Shown here piece after piece: positions 1-10,800 of a stretch of 64,000 nt of DNA. The first letter of the stretch is position 1. Every line of letters begins with the position of its first letter. The notes under the pieces are model-generated. The model was not told where the DNA came from. It saw only the letters and a list, made by a program, of their open reading frames with translations, and ran no database searches. Both the position numbers and the translations under genes were made by a program. Source of the stretch: DASSFZ01 sp035292585 (GTDB taxonomy: Bacteria > Chloroflexota > Anaerolineae > Fen-1058); assembly GCA_035292585.1 (NCBI GenBank), contig DATDPU010000013.1:1-64000 (forward strand). Reading direction: 5' to 3'.

Positions 1-1
1 T

Positions 2-3000
2 GCGCCTTGTCGCGCGATCGTTCATGTGTGGAGCCTGGATGCCACCGCAGCAGAACAGACAACACACGCTTCGCTGCAAAGCGACGCAGCGCAGATTTGT
101 GGGAGTGTGTTGCACCTGACTCAGGCGTTGGCGAAGCGGGCCGGGCCAGCTTCGCCTCGCCTGTGTTTGATCACGCGCGGCGCTCAACCGGTGACGCCAG
201 ACTCTGCGCCGCTGGCAATCGCTCAATCGGCTTTGGCAGGTTTGGCGCGGGTGATTAACCTCGAGCATCCTGAGCTGAGTTGTGTCCAGATCGACCTGGA
301 CACGGCGAAAGGCGCAGATGAGATCGAGGCGCTACTGACGGAGCTTAACGCTCCACCGGATGAAAACCAGATCGCATTCCGGCAAGGCGTGCGGTATGTG
401 CCTCGGCTGATCCGCGCGCGCAGCGCCAAAGCGGAACCTGGCCGCCACAGGCTGGACGGTTTCCGCGCGGATGGCACGTATGTGATCACGGGCGGGCGCG
501 GCGGCTTGGGGTTGCAAGTGGCGCAGTGGCTGATCGAGCAAGGCGCGCGGCAGCTCGTGCTCGTCGGGCGCAGCGCCCCGACAGAGGCCCTGCGTCAGGC
601 CGTGGACGAGTGGGAGCGTTCGGGCGCGCACATCCTGCTCGCGCAAGCCGATGTGTCAGACGAAGGACAAGTCGCCGCTGTGTTGGCGGAGATCGGGCGC
701 GGCATGCCGCCGTTGCGGGGCATCGTCCATGCAGCGGGCGTCCTGGACGATGGGGTGCTCGCGCGGCAGGAGTGGGGCCGCTTCGCGCGCGTGCTGGCGC
801 CCAAGGTGCAAGGCGCGTGGAACCTGCACACGCTGACTCTGCAAATGCCGCTCGACTTCTTTGTCCTGTTTTCCTCGACTACGTCGCTGTTGGGTTCACC
901 CGGACTGGGGAACTATGCGGCGGCGAATGCCTTCCTCGACGGGCTGGCGCACTATCGCCGGGCGCAGGGGTTGCCGGGCTTGAGTATCAACTGGGGGGCG
1001 TGGGGCGAGGTCGGCATGGGCGTCCAGCCAGCGGTGCGCGAAAGGATGGCGCTGTTCGGAATCGAGCCGATCGCTCCGCCGCAAGGACTGCACGCGCTTG
1101 AGCACGTGCTGCGCCGGAGCACGGCTCAGATCGCGGTGGCGTCGATCGACTGGCGGAAGCTGCTGGAACAATTCCCGCTGGGCAGTGAGCCGCCGCTGCT
1201 GTCCGAGTTATTCGGCGAGGTCCGCGCCCGTCAAAAAGACCCGCGCTCGTCTGCTGCGCCAATCGACCTGTTGAGCCGGCTGGAGGAAGCGCCGCCCGAT
1301 GATCGTCGGCGTGTTCTGACGACGTTCATGTGCGAACAAGTTCGCAAAGTGCTTCATCTCGATCCATCATCCGAACTGGATGTGCGCCAGCCCCTGAATG
1401 AATTGGGGCTTGACTCCCTAGTGGCGATCGAAGTTCGAAACGTTCTCGGTCTTGCTTTAGGCCGCACCCTCCCGGCGACTGTACTCTTTGAATACCCGAC
1501 GATTGAGGGCTTATCCAATTATTTAGCCGATGAAGCGCTCCACCTGCCTGATTCTAAAGTCATTCTGCGCACGCCGCGTGTGGGAGAGCTGCCGCTCTCC
1601 TTTGCTCAGGAACGGATGTGGTTCCTCCATCAATTGGAACCCGACAGCCCGCTCTACAACATTGCGGGCACGATCCAATTTCAGGGTTCGCTCAACATCC
1701 CTGCACTCGAACACAGCCTCAACGAAATCGTCCGGCGCCACGAGGCCCTGCGTACGGCTTTTCCAGCGGTGGAGGGACTTCCTCGGCAGGTTATCGCGCC
1801 GGACCTGATCGTTCCACTGCCAATCGTGGACCTCAGCTCGCTGACGCACGTCGAGCAGCAGGTGGAGGTGCAGCGCTGGTCGGTCGCCGAAGCCCGCCGC
1901 CCCTTCGACTTGACGCACGTCCCACTGCTGCGCGCCACCTTGCTGCGACTCAACGACCAAGAGCACGTCTTGATCCTGGTCATGTACCACATCGTGTCGG
2001 ACGGCTGGTCAGTCGGCATCCTGGCGCGCGAATTTGGCGCGCTGTACCCCGCGTTCGCGGCGGGGCAGCCTTCACCCTTGCCGGAACTGCCCATTCAGTA
2101 TGCCGACTACGCCGCCTGGCAGCGGGCGTGGCTGCAAGGCGAGGTATTGGAAAAGCAGCTGACTTACTGGCAACAGCAACTGGCGGATAGCCCGCCCGTA
2201 CTGGAACTGCCGACCGACCGGCCCCACCCGGCGCAGCCGTCCTATCGGGGAGGGCAGTATACTTTCCCGCTCTCACCGCAGGTGACACCGGCGCTGCACG
2301 CCCTCAGCCAGCGGGAAGGGGCGACGCTGTTCATGACGCTGCTGGCGGCGTTCAAGGTGCTGCTGTATCGCTACACCGGCCAGACGGACATCGTGGTGGG
2401 CACGCTCATCGCCAACCGCAATCGGGCTGAGTGGGGAGGGCTGATTGGTTTCTTCGTGAACACACTGGCGCTGCGTACTCAGTTGAGCGGGGACATGAGT
2501 TTTCGGGAGGCGTTGCAGTCTGTGCGGGAAGTGGCGCTGGGCGCGTATGCGCATCAGGACCTGCCGTTCGAAATGTTGTTGGATGCTTTGCAAGTCGAGC
2601 GTTCGCTGAACCAGACCCCCTTGTTCCAGGTGTTGTTCCTGCTGGAGAATACCGTGCGGGAGCTGCCCGGCTTGCCCGGCCTGACGACGCAGCTGCGTCA
2701 AGTAGACGACTTCATAGCCCAGTTTGACTTGAGCCTGTCGGTGATGGAAGCCGGAAGCGAGCTCATCGGCGCCATCGAGTACAACACCGATCTATTCGAT
2801 GAGGCGACCATCACGCGGATGTCGGAACACTACCGGACGTTGTTGGAAAGTAGCGTGGCTGATCCCCAGCGCCGTATTTCCGATCTACCGCTTTTGACCG
2901 CGGCAGAGAAGCGCCAACTGTTAGTGGCCTGGAACGCAACGCACAAAGCGTATCCTCACGATCAGTGTTTCAACGAACTCTTCGAGCAGCAAGTCGCGCG

Positions 3001-4819
3001 CACGCCGGATAACCTCGCCGCTGTTTGCGGCAACGCTTCTCTCACCTATGCGCAACTTAACGAGCGGGCCAATTCTTTGGCGGCGCTTTTGGTCGAGCGC
3101 CAGGTCGGCCCGGATACCGTGGTCACGCTGCTGGCCGAGCGCAGCCTCGATTTCTTGACGGCGATGCTCGCCGTGTTCAAAGCCGGCGGCGCGTATTTGC
3201 CTATCGACCCGCGTTATCCGGCGCAGCGCATCCGCCAGGTACTCGGCCAGAGCCAAAGCCGACTCGTGCTTACCACGCCCGAGTTTGTGCCTGTGCTCGC
3301 CGATTCGCTCAAGAATCTTGCGATTCAAGAGCAGCCCGAAGTTTTGCAGCTGCCTGAGCTCTTGAGCCATCCGCCTCGTAGAGAAAATCTGCCGACACGC
3401 TGCACGCCGCATCATCTGGCCTATGTGATCTATACCTCCGGCTCGACGGGAGTTCCTAAGGGCGCAATGGTTGAGCAGAGAGGGATGATTAACCATCTGT
3501 ACGCCAAGATCGGTGATCTCGCGCTTACGGATAAGGATGTCATCGCCCAAACGGCTTCGCAGAGTTTTGATATCTCGGTATGGCAATTTCTCGCCGCGCT
3601 GCTCGTCGGCGGGCGCGTTCACATCTTCACCGATGAGATCGCCGCCGACCCCGTGCGTTTGCTCGCTCAGGTTGAGTGTAGCCAGGTGACCATTTTGGAG
3701 ACAGTGCCCTCACTGTTACGCGCCATGCTGGACCAGGTCGCTTCCGACAGCAGTTCGCCGGCTTTAGGCTCGTTGCGCTGGCTGATACCGACCGGTGAAG
3801 CGCTGCCGCCTGAACTGGCGCGGCAATGGTTCGAGCATTATCCCCGTATCCCGCTCTTGAATGCGTACGGTCCAACCGAGTGCTCGGATGACGTCACCCA
3901 TCATCCCCTGCACGCCGCCTTGGCGCCGGATGTGCTGCGGATTCCGATCGGCCGCCCGATAGCCAATATGCGGCTCTATGTTTTGGATCGAGCACTCCAG
4001 CTCGCGCCGGTAGGTGTCCCCGGTGAAGTGTATGTTGGGGGCGAGGGTGTTGGCCGGGGTTATCTACATGCGCCTTGCAAAACGGCTGAGGCTTTCAGGC
4101 CCGATCCTTTTTCTACCGAACCGGGCGCGCGCCTCTATAAAACCGGCGACCTCGGTTATTGGCATTCCAGCGGCCATTTGGAATTTCTGGGTCGAGCTGA
4201 TCACCAGGTGAAGGTGCGCGGCTTTCGAATTGAACTGGGCGGGATCGAAGCGGTATTGGAACAACATGCGGATGTTCGGACCGCCGTAGTGCTGGCGCGC
4301 GCGGCGGAGCGTGCGCCAGGTGAAAAGCAGCTCGTCGCTTATATCGTTCCGCGCCAGGGTTCAGCTCCGACGACGAGTGATCTTCGCGAGCACGCGCGGG
4401 AACAATTGCCCGATTATATGTTGCCGTCCGCCTGGGTGCTGCTTGAGGCTCTGCCGCTCACGCCCAACGGCAAAGTAGACCGCCGTGCGCTGCCGCCGCC
4501 CGGCGAGTCCCGATCTGCCGGCCTGAAGGAGTTTGTGGCGCCCGAAGGCCCGCTCGAAGAAAAGCTGGCTGAGATTTGGCGCCAGACTTTGCGAGTTGAC
4601 CAGATCAGCGCCCACGACAATTTCTTTGATCGGGGAGGTTATTCCTTAATCGCCACGCAAGTCATCTATCGAATGAATCAAGAATTTCAAATCGACCTTC
4701 CGCTGCGCAGTCTATTCGAGGCGCCCACGATCGCCCGGATGGCGCTGTTGATCGAGGAAGCCCTCCTCGACAAAGAGGAAGCCCTCCTTAACGAATTAGA
4801 GGAAGAACCAAAAGAATAA
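2..4819 (+). CDS. Hybrid PKS-NRPS, 3' part: KR-ACP-C-A-PCP
   Basis: The reading frame is already open at the left edge and enters inside a ketoreductase structural subdomain (IVHVWSLDA), so the 5' end, probably with KS and AT, lies outside; the first in-frame GTG at 26 is not a real start. The KR has an intact NADPH loop (TGGRGGLG, about 484-507), an LDD motif (about 743-751, B-type KR signature) and the catalytic Tyr at 914-916. The ACP serine is at 1415-1417 (GLDSL). The C domain spans about 1570-2870 and carries Y-H-I-V-S-D-G (1985-2005), so the first His of HHxxxDG is Tyr while the catalytic second His stays. The A domain (about 2990-4500) has all core motifs; its specificity residues read by eye as D-I-W-E-I-T-A-D-D, which I cannot assign. 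The PCP serine is at 4643-4645 (GGYSL). The C-terminus is a short acidic helix, possibly a docking tail. It should add one reduced ketide and one amino acid. Confidence 0.93.
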   Translation, partial: APCRAIVHVWSLDATAAEQTTHASLQSDAAQICGSVLHLTQALAKRAGPASPRLCLITRGAQPVTPDSAPLAIAQSALAGLARVINLEHPELSCVQIDLDTAKGADEIEALLTELNAPPDENQIAFRQGVRYVPRLIRARSAKAEPGRHRLDGFRADGTYVITGGRGGLGLQVAQWLIEQGARQLVLVGRSAPTEALRQAVDEWERSGAHILLAQADVSDEGQVAAVLAEIGRGMPPLRGIVHAAGVLDDGVLARQEWGRFARVLAPKVQGAWNLHTLTLQMPLDFFVLFSSTTSLLGSPGLGNYAAANAFLDGLAHYRRAQGLPGLSINWGAWGEVGMGVQPAVRERMALFGIEPIAPPQGLHALEHVLRRSTAQIAVASIDWRKLLEQFPLGSEPPLLSELFGEVRARQKDPRSSAAPIDLLSRLEEAPPDDRRRVLTTFMCEQVRKVLHLDPSSELDVRQPLNELGLDSLVAIEVRNVLGLALGRTLPATVLFEYPTIEGLSNYLADEALHLPDSKVILRTPRVGELPLSFAQERMWFLHQLEPDSPLYNIAGTIQFQGSLNIPALEHSLNEIVRRHEALRTAFPAVEGLPRQVIAPDLIVPLPIVDLSSLTHVEQQVEVQRWSVAEARRPFDLTHVPLLRATLLRLNDQEHVLILVMYHIVSDGWSVGILAREFGALYPAFAAGQPSPLPELPIQYADYAAWQRAWLQGEVLEKQLTYWQQQLADSPPVLELPTDRPHPAQPSYRGGQYTFPLSPQVTPALHALSQREGATLFMTLLAAFKVLLYRYTGQTDIVVGTLIANRNRAEWGGLIGFFVNTLALRTQLSGDMSFREALQSVREVALGAYAHQDLPFEMLLDALQVERSLNQTPLFQVLFLLENTVRELPGLPGLTTQLRQVDDFIAQFDLSLSVMEAGSELIGAIEYNTDLFDEATITRMSEHYRTLLESSVADPQRRISDLPLLTAAEKRQLLVAWNATHKAYPHDQCFNELFEQQVARTPDNLAAVCGNASLTYAQLNERANSLAALLVERQVGPDTVVTLLAERSLDFLTAMLAVFKAGGAYLPIDPRYPAQRIRQVLGQSQSRLVLTTPEFVPVLADSLKNLAIQEQPEVLQLPELLSHPPRRENLPTRCTPHHLAYVIYTSGSTGVPKGAMVEQRGMINHLYAKIGDLALTDKDVIAQTASQSFDISVWQFLAALLVGGRVHIFTDEIAADPVRLLAQVECSQVTILETVPSLLRAMLDQVASDSSSPALGSLRWLIPTGEALPPELARQWFEHYPRIPLLNAYGPTECSDDVTHHPLHAALAPDVLRIPIGRPIANMRLYVLDRALQLAPVGVPGEVYVGGEGVGRGYLHAPCKTAEAFRPDPFSTEPGARLYKTGDLGYWHSSGHLEFLGRADHQVKVRGFRIELGGIEAVLEQHADVRTAVVLARAAERAPGEKQLVAYIVPRQGSAPTTSDLREHAREQLPDYMLPSAWVLLEALPLTPNGKVDRRALPPPGESRSAGLKEFVAPEGPLEEKLAEIWRQTLRVDQISAHDNFFDRGGYSLIATQVIYRMNQEFQIDLPLRSLFEAPTIARMALLIEEALLDKEEALLNELEEEPKE

Positions 4820-4878
4820 AGACTCCATCAAGTGGCGCTAACCACTCGCGCTATCCATGCTACCAAGGGGTATAGCAC

Positions 4879-7800
4879 ATGTTGCCAGAAGGTGAAGATG
4901 ATTGGAGACTTGATCTCGCTTATTGGGAGAAGCAATTAAGCCCTGCGCCAGCCGCGCTTGAACTGCCCACCGACTATCCCCGTCTACCCGCGCAGACCTT
5001 CCACGGCGCTCGGCAACCGCTGGCGCTGTCCCCGGCTTTGACCAGAGATTTGAAAGCATTAAGCCAGCGGGAAGGTGTCACTCTGTTCACGACGCTGCTG
5101 GCGGCTTTCAAGGCTCTGCTGTGCCGCTATACCGGCCAGACCGATATCGTGGTGGGAGCGCCCATTGCCAATCGCGCTCAGGCCGAACTTGCAGGCTTGA
5201 CGGGATGCCGGGCTAATACCTTGGTGCTCCGCACCCATTTGGGAGGCAACCCTACATTTCGCGAGTTGCTGGGGCGGGTGCGCGAAGTGACGTTGGGAGC
5301 ATACGCTCACCCATCTTTACCCTTTGAAAAACTGGTAGAGGAACTCCGGCCTGAACGAGACCGGAGTCGCTCGCCGTTATTCCAGGTCATGTTTATTCTG
5401 CAAGATACCGCGCTGAAAGCGTCGGAACTGCCGGGGCTAACGCCCCGCAAGGCCGAGGATGGAACAACACAGTTCGACTTGACGCTGTCGCTGCAAGACA
5501 CGGCGCAGGGCCTGTGCGGAACATTCGAGTACAACACCGATTTGTTCGATGACCGGACTATCGTTCAGCTGGTGGGGCATTTCCAGAGATTGTTAGACAG
5601 CAGCGTGGCTGATCCCGATCAGCGCTTGGCGGACCTGACGCTGCTATCGGAAGCTGAGCGCCGCCAACTGGTGGCGGCGTGGAATGATACCCGCAGCGCC
5701 TATCCGCGCGACGCGTGTGTCCACGAGTTATTCGAGGCGCAAGTGGCGCGGACGCCGGAAGCGGTGGCGGTGACCTTTGAAGATCAGCACCTGACCTATC
5801 AGGCGTTGAACCGCCGCGCCAACCAGCTGGCCCACTACTTGCAGCAGAACGGCGTTGGCCCGGAGGCGATCGTCGGCGTGTGCACGGAACGGTCGGTGGA
5901 GATGATCGTTGCGCTGCTGGGCATCCTCAAAGCGGGCGGCGCGTATCTGCCGCTCGATCCCTGCTATCCGACAGAGCGGCTCACCTTCATGCAGGCGGAG
6001 GGGCAGGTGTCGGTGCTGTTGACGCAACAGCACTTGCTCGCCAGCCTGCCGCCGCACCACGGGCAGGTGTTCTGTCTCGACCGCGAGTGGCAACCGGCGG
6101 CCCGCGAGTGTGAATCGAATCTGATGAGCCGGACGAGTGCGCAGAACCTGGCCTATGTCATGTATACCTCCGGTTCAACGGGGCGACCGAAGGGCATCAG
6201 CGTTACACATCAAAACATCGTCCGCCTGGTGAAAGAGACGAACTACGCCCGGTTCGGCGCCGATGAAATCTTCTTGCAGTTGGCGCCGTTGGCGTTCGAT
6301 GCTTCGACGCTTGAGGTGTGGGGCGCCTTGTTGAACGGCGGGCGGCTGGTCGTGTTTCCGGCGGGGACGCCGTCGTTGGAGGAGTTGGGAGCGGAGCTGC
6401 GGCGTCGAGAGATAACCACCCTGTGGCTGACGGCGGGATTGTTTCATCAGATGGTGGATTATCGGTTAGCCGATTTGGGGCGGGTGCGCCAATTGTTGGC
6501 GGGGGGTGATGTGTTGTCGGCGGCGCATGTCTTGAAAGTGCTGCGCGAATTACCGAATGTCCAGCTGATCAACGGGTATGGGCCAACGGAGAACACGACG
6601 TTTACCTGCTGCTATAGGCTGGAACGCGTGGAGCAGGTGGGGCATACGGTTTCGATTGGGCGGCCGATTGCCAATACCTGCGTCTATGTGCTGGATGGGT
6701 TCGGGCAGCCGGCGCCGGTCGGTGTAGTGGGCGAGTTGTACATTGGCGGGGCGGGCCTGGCGCGGGGGTATCTCGGCCGGCCGGAGTTGACGGCGGAGCG
6801 GTTTGTGCCGGACCCGTTTGGGGGCGAGGCCGGGGCGCGGTTGTATCGAACGGGGGACCGGGCGCGCTATCGGCCGGACGGGAACATCGAGTTTCTGGGG
6901 CGGCTGGATCACCAGGTCAAGATTCGGGGCTATCGGATCGAGTTGGGCGAGATTGAAGCGGCGCTCAATCAGCATCCGGCGGTGCGGGAGGCGGTGGTCG
7001 TAGCGCGCGAGGATCAGCCGGGGAATCGACGACTGGTAGCCTATCTTGTGCCCAATGCAGTGGGGCACGAAATCGGCGACCTCCGGCGTTTCTTACACGA
7101 CAAGTTGCCGGAGTATATGCTGCCTTCGGCGTTCGCGGTGCTAGAAGCCTTGCCGCTGATGCCCAATGGCAAAGTGGATCGGCGGGCTTTGCCCGCACCC
7201 GAACAAACCCGACCGGGCCTGGCAGATACCTATGCCGCGCCGCGCACGCCGGTTGAGGGAATCTTGGCTGGAATCTGGGCTGAGGTGCTGGGGCTGAAGC
7301 AGGTCGGCATCCATGACAACTTCTTTGAACTGGGAGGGCACTCGTTGTTGGCTACCCAAATTGTCTCGCGCGTGCGGAGCGCCTGCCAGGTGGAACTGCC
7401 CCTCCGCACTATCTTTGAAGTCTCGACCATTGCGAGCCTGGCCGAACGTCTCGACGCCGCGCAGCGGGATGTGCCGGCTTTGGCTACCCCGCCGCTCCGG
7501 CCCGTCTCGCGCCAGGGGGATTTGGCGTTGTCGTTTGCCCAACAACGCTTGTGGTTTCTGGACCAGTTGGAGCCGGATAGCCCCTTGTATAACATTCCGG
7601 TTGCCTTGCATCTGACGGGTCACCTGGACCTGGCCGCACTGGAACGGAGCCTCAACGAAATTGTGTGTAGGCACGAGAGCTTGCGCACGACCTTTGGTTC
7701 TGTGGATGGACAGCCGGTGCAAATCATTGCGCCAGTCCTGAAGGTTCCGCTGCCGATGCTGGACTTGCAAGAACTGCCACCGCTTGAGCGCGAGGCGCAG

Positions 7801-10800
7801 GCTCGCCGGGTGGCGAGTGAAGAGGCGCGGCGCCCCTTTGACCTGGCGCACGGCCCGCTGGTGCGGGCCTCGGTTTTGCACCTGGCGGCCGACGAGCATG
7901 TTCTGCTGTTCAATATGCACCACATCGTCTCGGATGGCTGGTCGTTGGACATCTTGACGTACGAGTTGGCGGCCCTCTACCCAGCCTTTTGCGCAGGCCA
8001 AGCACCTGCCCTCGCAGCGGAGCGGAGGGGGTCGCCGTTGCCGGGCCTGCCGATACAGTATGCCGACTATGCGGCCTGGCAGCGGGCATGGTTACGGGGC
8101 GCGGTGCTGGACGAGCAATTGGCCTACTGGCGTCAGCAGTTAGTGGGTGTGCCCGTGCTGGATGTGCCGACCGACCGGCCGCGTCCGCCCATGCAGACAT
8201 TTTGCGGCGCTACGCAAGCGTTCAGCGTGTCCCCGGCCACGTCCCAGGCGCTTCGGACGTTGGCGCAGCGTGAGCAGGTCACGTTGTTCATACTGTTGCT
8301 GGCAGCCTTCAAGACCTTATTGCAGCGCTACACCGGCCAGGAGGACATCGTCGTAGGCACGCCGATCGCCAATCGCCAGCGCAGCGAGATTGAGGGGCTG
8401 ATTGGCTTCTTTGTCAATACGCTGGTCTTGCGCACCGATTTAAGCGGCGCGCCGAGTTTCCGAGAAGCGTTGGGCCGGGTGCGCGACATGGCATTGGGGG
8501 CGTATGCGCACCAGGATGTGCCGTTTGAAATGGTAGTCGACGCGCTGCAACCCGAGCGGAATCTGAGCCGCACGCCGCTGTTTCAGGTGATGTTCACTCT
8601 GCAGAACGCGCTGTTGGAGGCGCAGACGTGGCCCGGTCTGAACATGCAGTTGTGGGAAGTAGACCACGCTACGGCCATGTTTGATCTGACCCTGTCGCTG
8701 ACGGAGACGGCACACGAGCTGGTTGGCGCCATCGAGTACAACACGGATTTGTTCGATGGCAGTACGATCGTTAGGATCGCAGGGCATTTCCAGAGATTGT
8801 TAGACAGCATCGTCGCCGATCCGGATCAGCGCCTGGCGGACCTGGTGATGCTGCCGGAGGCTGAACAGCAGCAATTGCTGGTGGCATGGAATGCGACTCA
8901 GGTGGACTATCCGCGCGACCGATGTATTCACGAGTTGTTCGAAGCGCAGGTCAAGCGCGCGGTGGATGCATTGGCAATCGTCGATGCGGATCACGCCCTG
9001 ACCTATGGCGAGCTCAATCGGCGCGCCAACCAATTGGCACACTACTTACGGGCGCGGGGTGTGGGGCCAGAAGTGTTCGTGTGTGTTTGTATGGAGCGCT
9101 CACCAGAAATGGTAATAGCGCTGCTCGGCGTCCTCAAAGCGGGCGGAGCTTACGTGCCCCTGGACCCGGCGTATCCGGCGGAACGACTGGCCTTTATGCT
9201 GAAAGATGCACAGCCGCCGGTGCTTCTGACCCAGCAGCGACTTTTAGAGGCTATCCTAAAAGCTGTTCCCGACGCAGTTGAACTGCGTCGGCAGCAGTAC
9301 AACTGCTGCCCGAACAACAACTTTTCAGATAGGCCCTTAGCCAATCTCCTTAGTCATCCGGCGCACGTGGTCTGCCTGGATGTCGATTGGGTAAGCATCG
9401 CCCAAGCAAGTGAGGCTGATCCAATCAACGATGCCAGCGCCGGCAACCCGGCCTATGTGATCTACACGTCTGGCTCGACGGGGCAGCCGAAGGGTGTGCT
9501 GATCCCGCACCGGGCATTGGTGCAGTACGTATCGTCTGCCATCGACCATTTCGCGCTCACGCCTCAAGATCGGGTCTTGCAGTTCGCCTCGATCAGTTTT
9601 GACGCCGCCGCCGAAGAGATCTACTCCTGCCTGCTCGGCGGCGCGACGCTGGTGCTGCGGACAGACGCGCTGCTCGATTCGGTCGCGACCTTTGCGCGAA
9701 CCTGCGCCACGGAGTGCATTACCCTGCTGGATTTGCCGACGGCGTACTGGCACAGCGTCACCGCCGAGATCGAGACAGTAGATTGGCCGCTCTCTGTACG
9801 TCTGGTCATCATCGGCGGGGAACGAGCCATGCCCGAGCGATTGCTGACGTGGCAAGCCCACACGCCGCCCCATGTTCGACTGATCAACACCTACGGGCCG
9901 ACCGAAGCGACGATCGTAGCCACCGCCTGCGATCTCGGGGGCGCAGGGCGACCCAACCGCGCCGATGCACCGATTGGCCGGCCGGTTGCCAACGTGCAGG
10001 TGTATCTGCTCGATGCTAACCTGCGGCCCGTGCCGATCGGCGTCCCCGGCGAACTGTTCATCGGCGGGGATGGCTTGGCGCGCGGCTATCTGAATCGGCC
10101 GGAGTTGACGGCGGAGCGGTTCATCCCAAACCCCTTTATATTTATAAAGGATGAAGGCGGAGGGATGAGGGATGAAGAAAACTTTTCAGATTCATCCTTG
10201 CTTTACAAGACCGGCGACCTGGCGCGCTACCTGCCGGATGGCCACCTCGAGTTTTTGGGCCGGGTTGACCATCAAGTGAAGGTCCGGGGCTTTCGCATCG
10301 AGTTGAGCGAAATCGAGGCAGTGTTGGGACAGCACCCCCAGGTGCAGCAGGCCGTCGTCCTGGCCTGCGACGTCGAACAGAGACCGGGTGACAAGCAACT
10401 GGTAGCCTATGTCGTCGCTCAAACCGGGGAGCTGCTTGAAACTCGTGAGCTACGGGCTTGGCTCAAGGACAAGCTGCCTGAATACATGCTGCCGGCAGCG
10501 TATGTGATGTTGGATGCGTTGCCGCTGACCCCGAGTCGAAAAGTCGATCGCCGGGCCTTGCCCGCGCCGGACTGGAATCGGCTGGCCGCGCAAAAGAGCT
10601 GCGTATTGCCGCGCACGCCGATCGAGCAAGCGCTAGCCGGTATTTGGACTCAGGTCGTGGGTGTCGAGCGGGTTAGCGTCCATGACAATTTCTTCGAGTT
10701 GGGTGGTCACTCCCTGTTGGCTACCCGGATCACCGCACAACTGCGGCGCTTTTTTGGGCGCGAATTCGCCGTGCGCCTGATCTTTGAGGCGCCGACCATT

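Noticed and set aside
26..28. GTG 26 as the start of the first gene
   Set aside because: The frame is open before it and the residues around it are inside a KR subdomain, so the gene begins outside the window.
4820..4878. Frameshift or pseudogene explanation for the missing N-lobe of the first C domain at 4879
   Set aside because: The gap is 59 nt and cannot hold the roughly 180 missing residues in any frame. The ATG has a ribosome site and the upstream gene ends with a complete PCP and tail.
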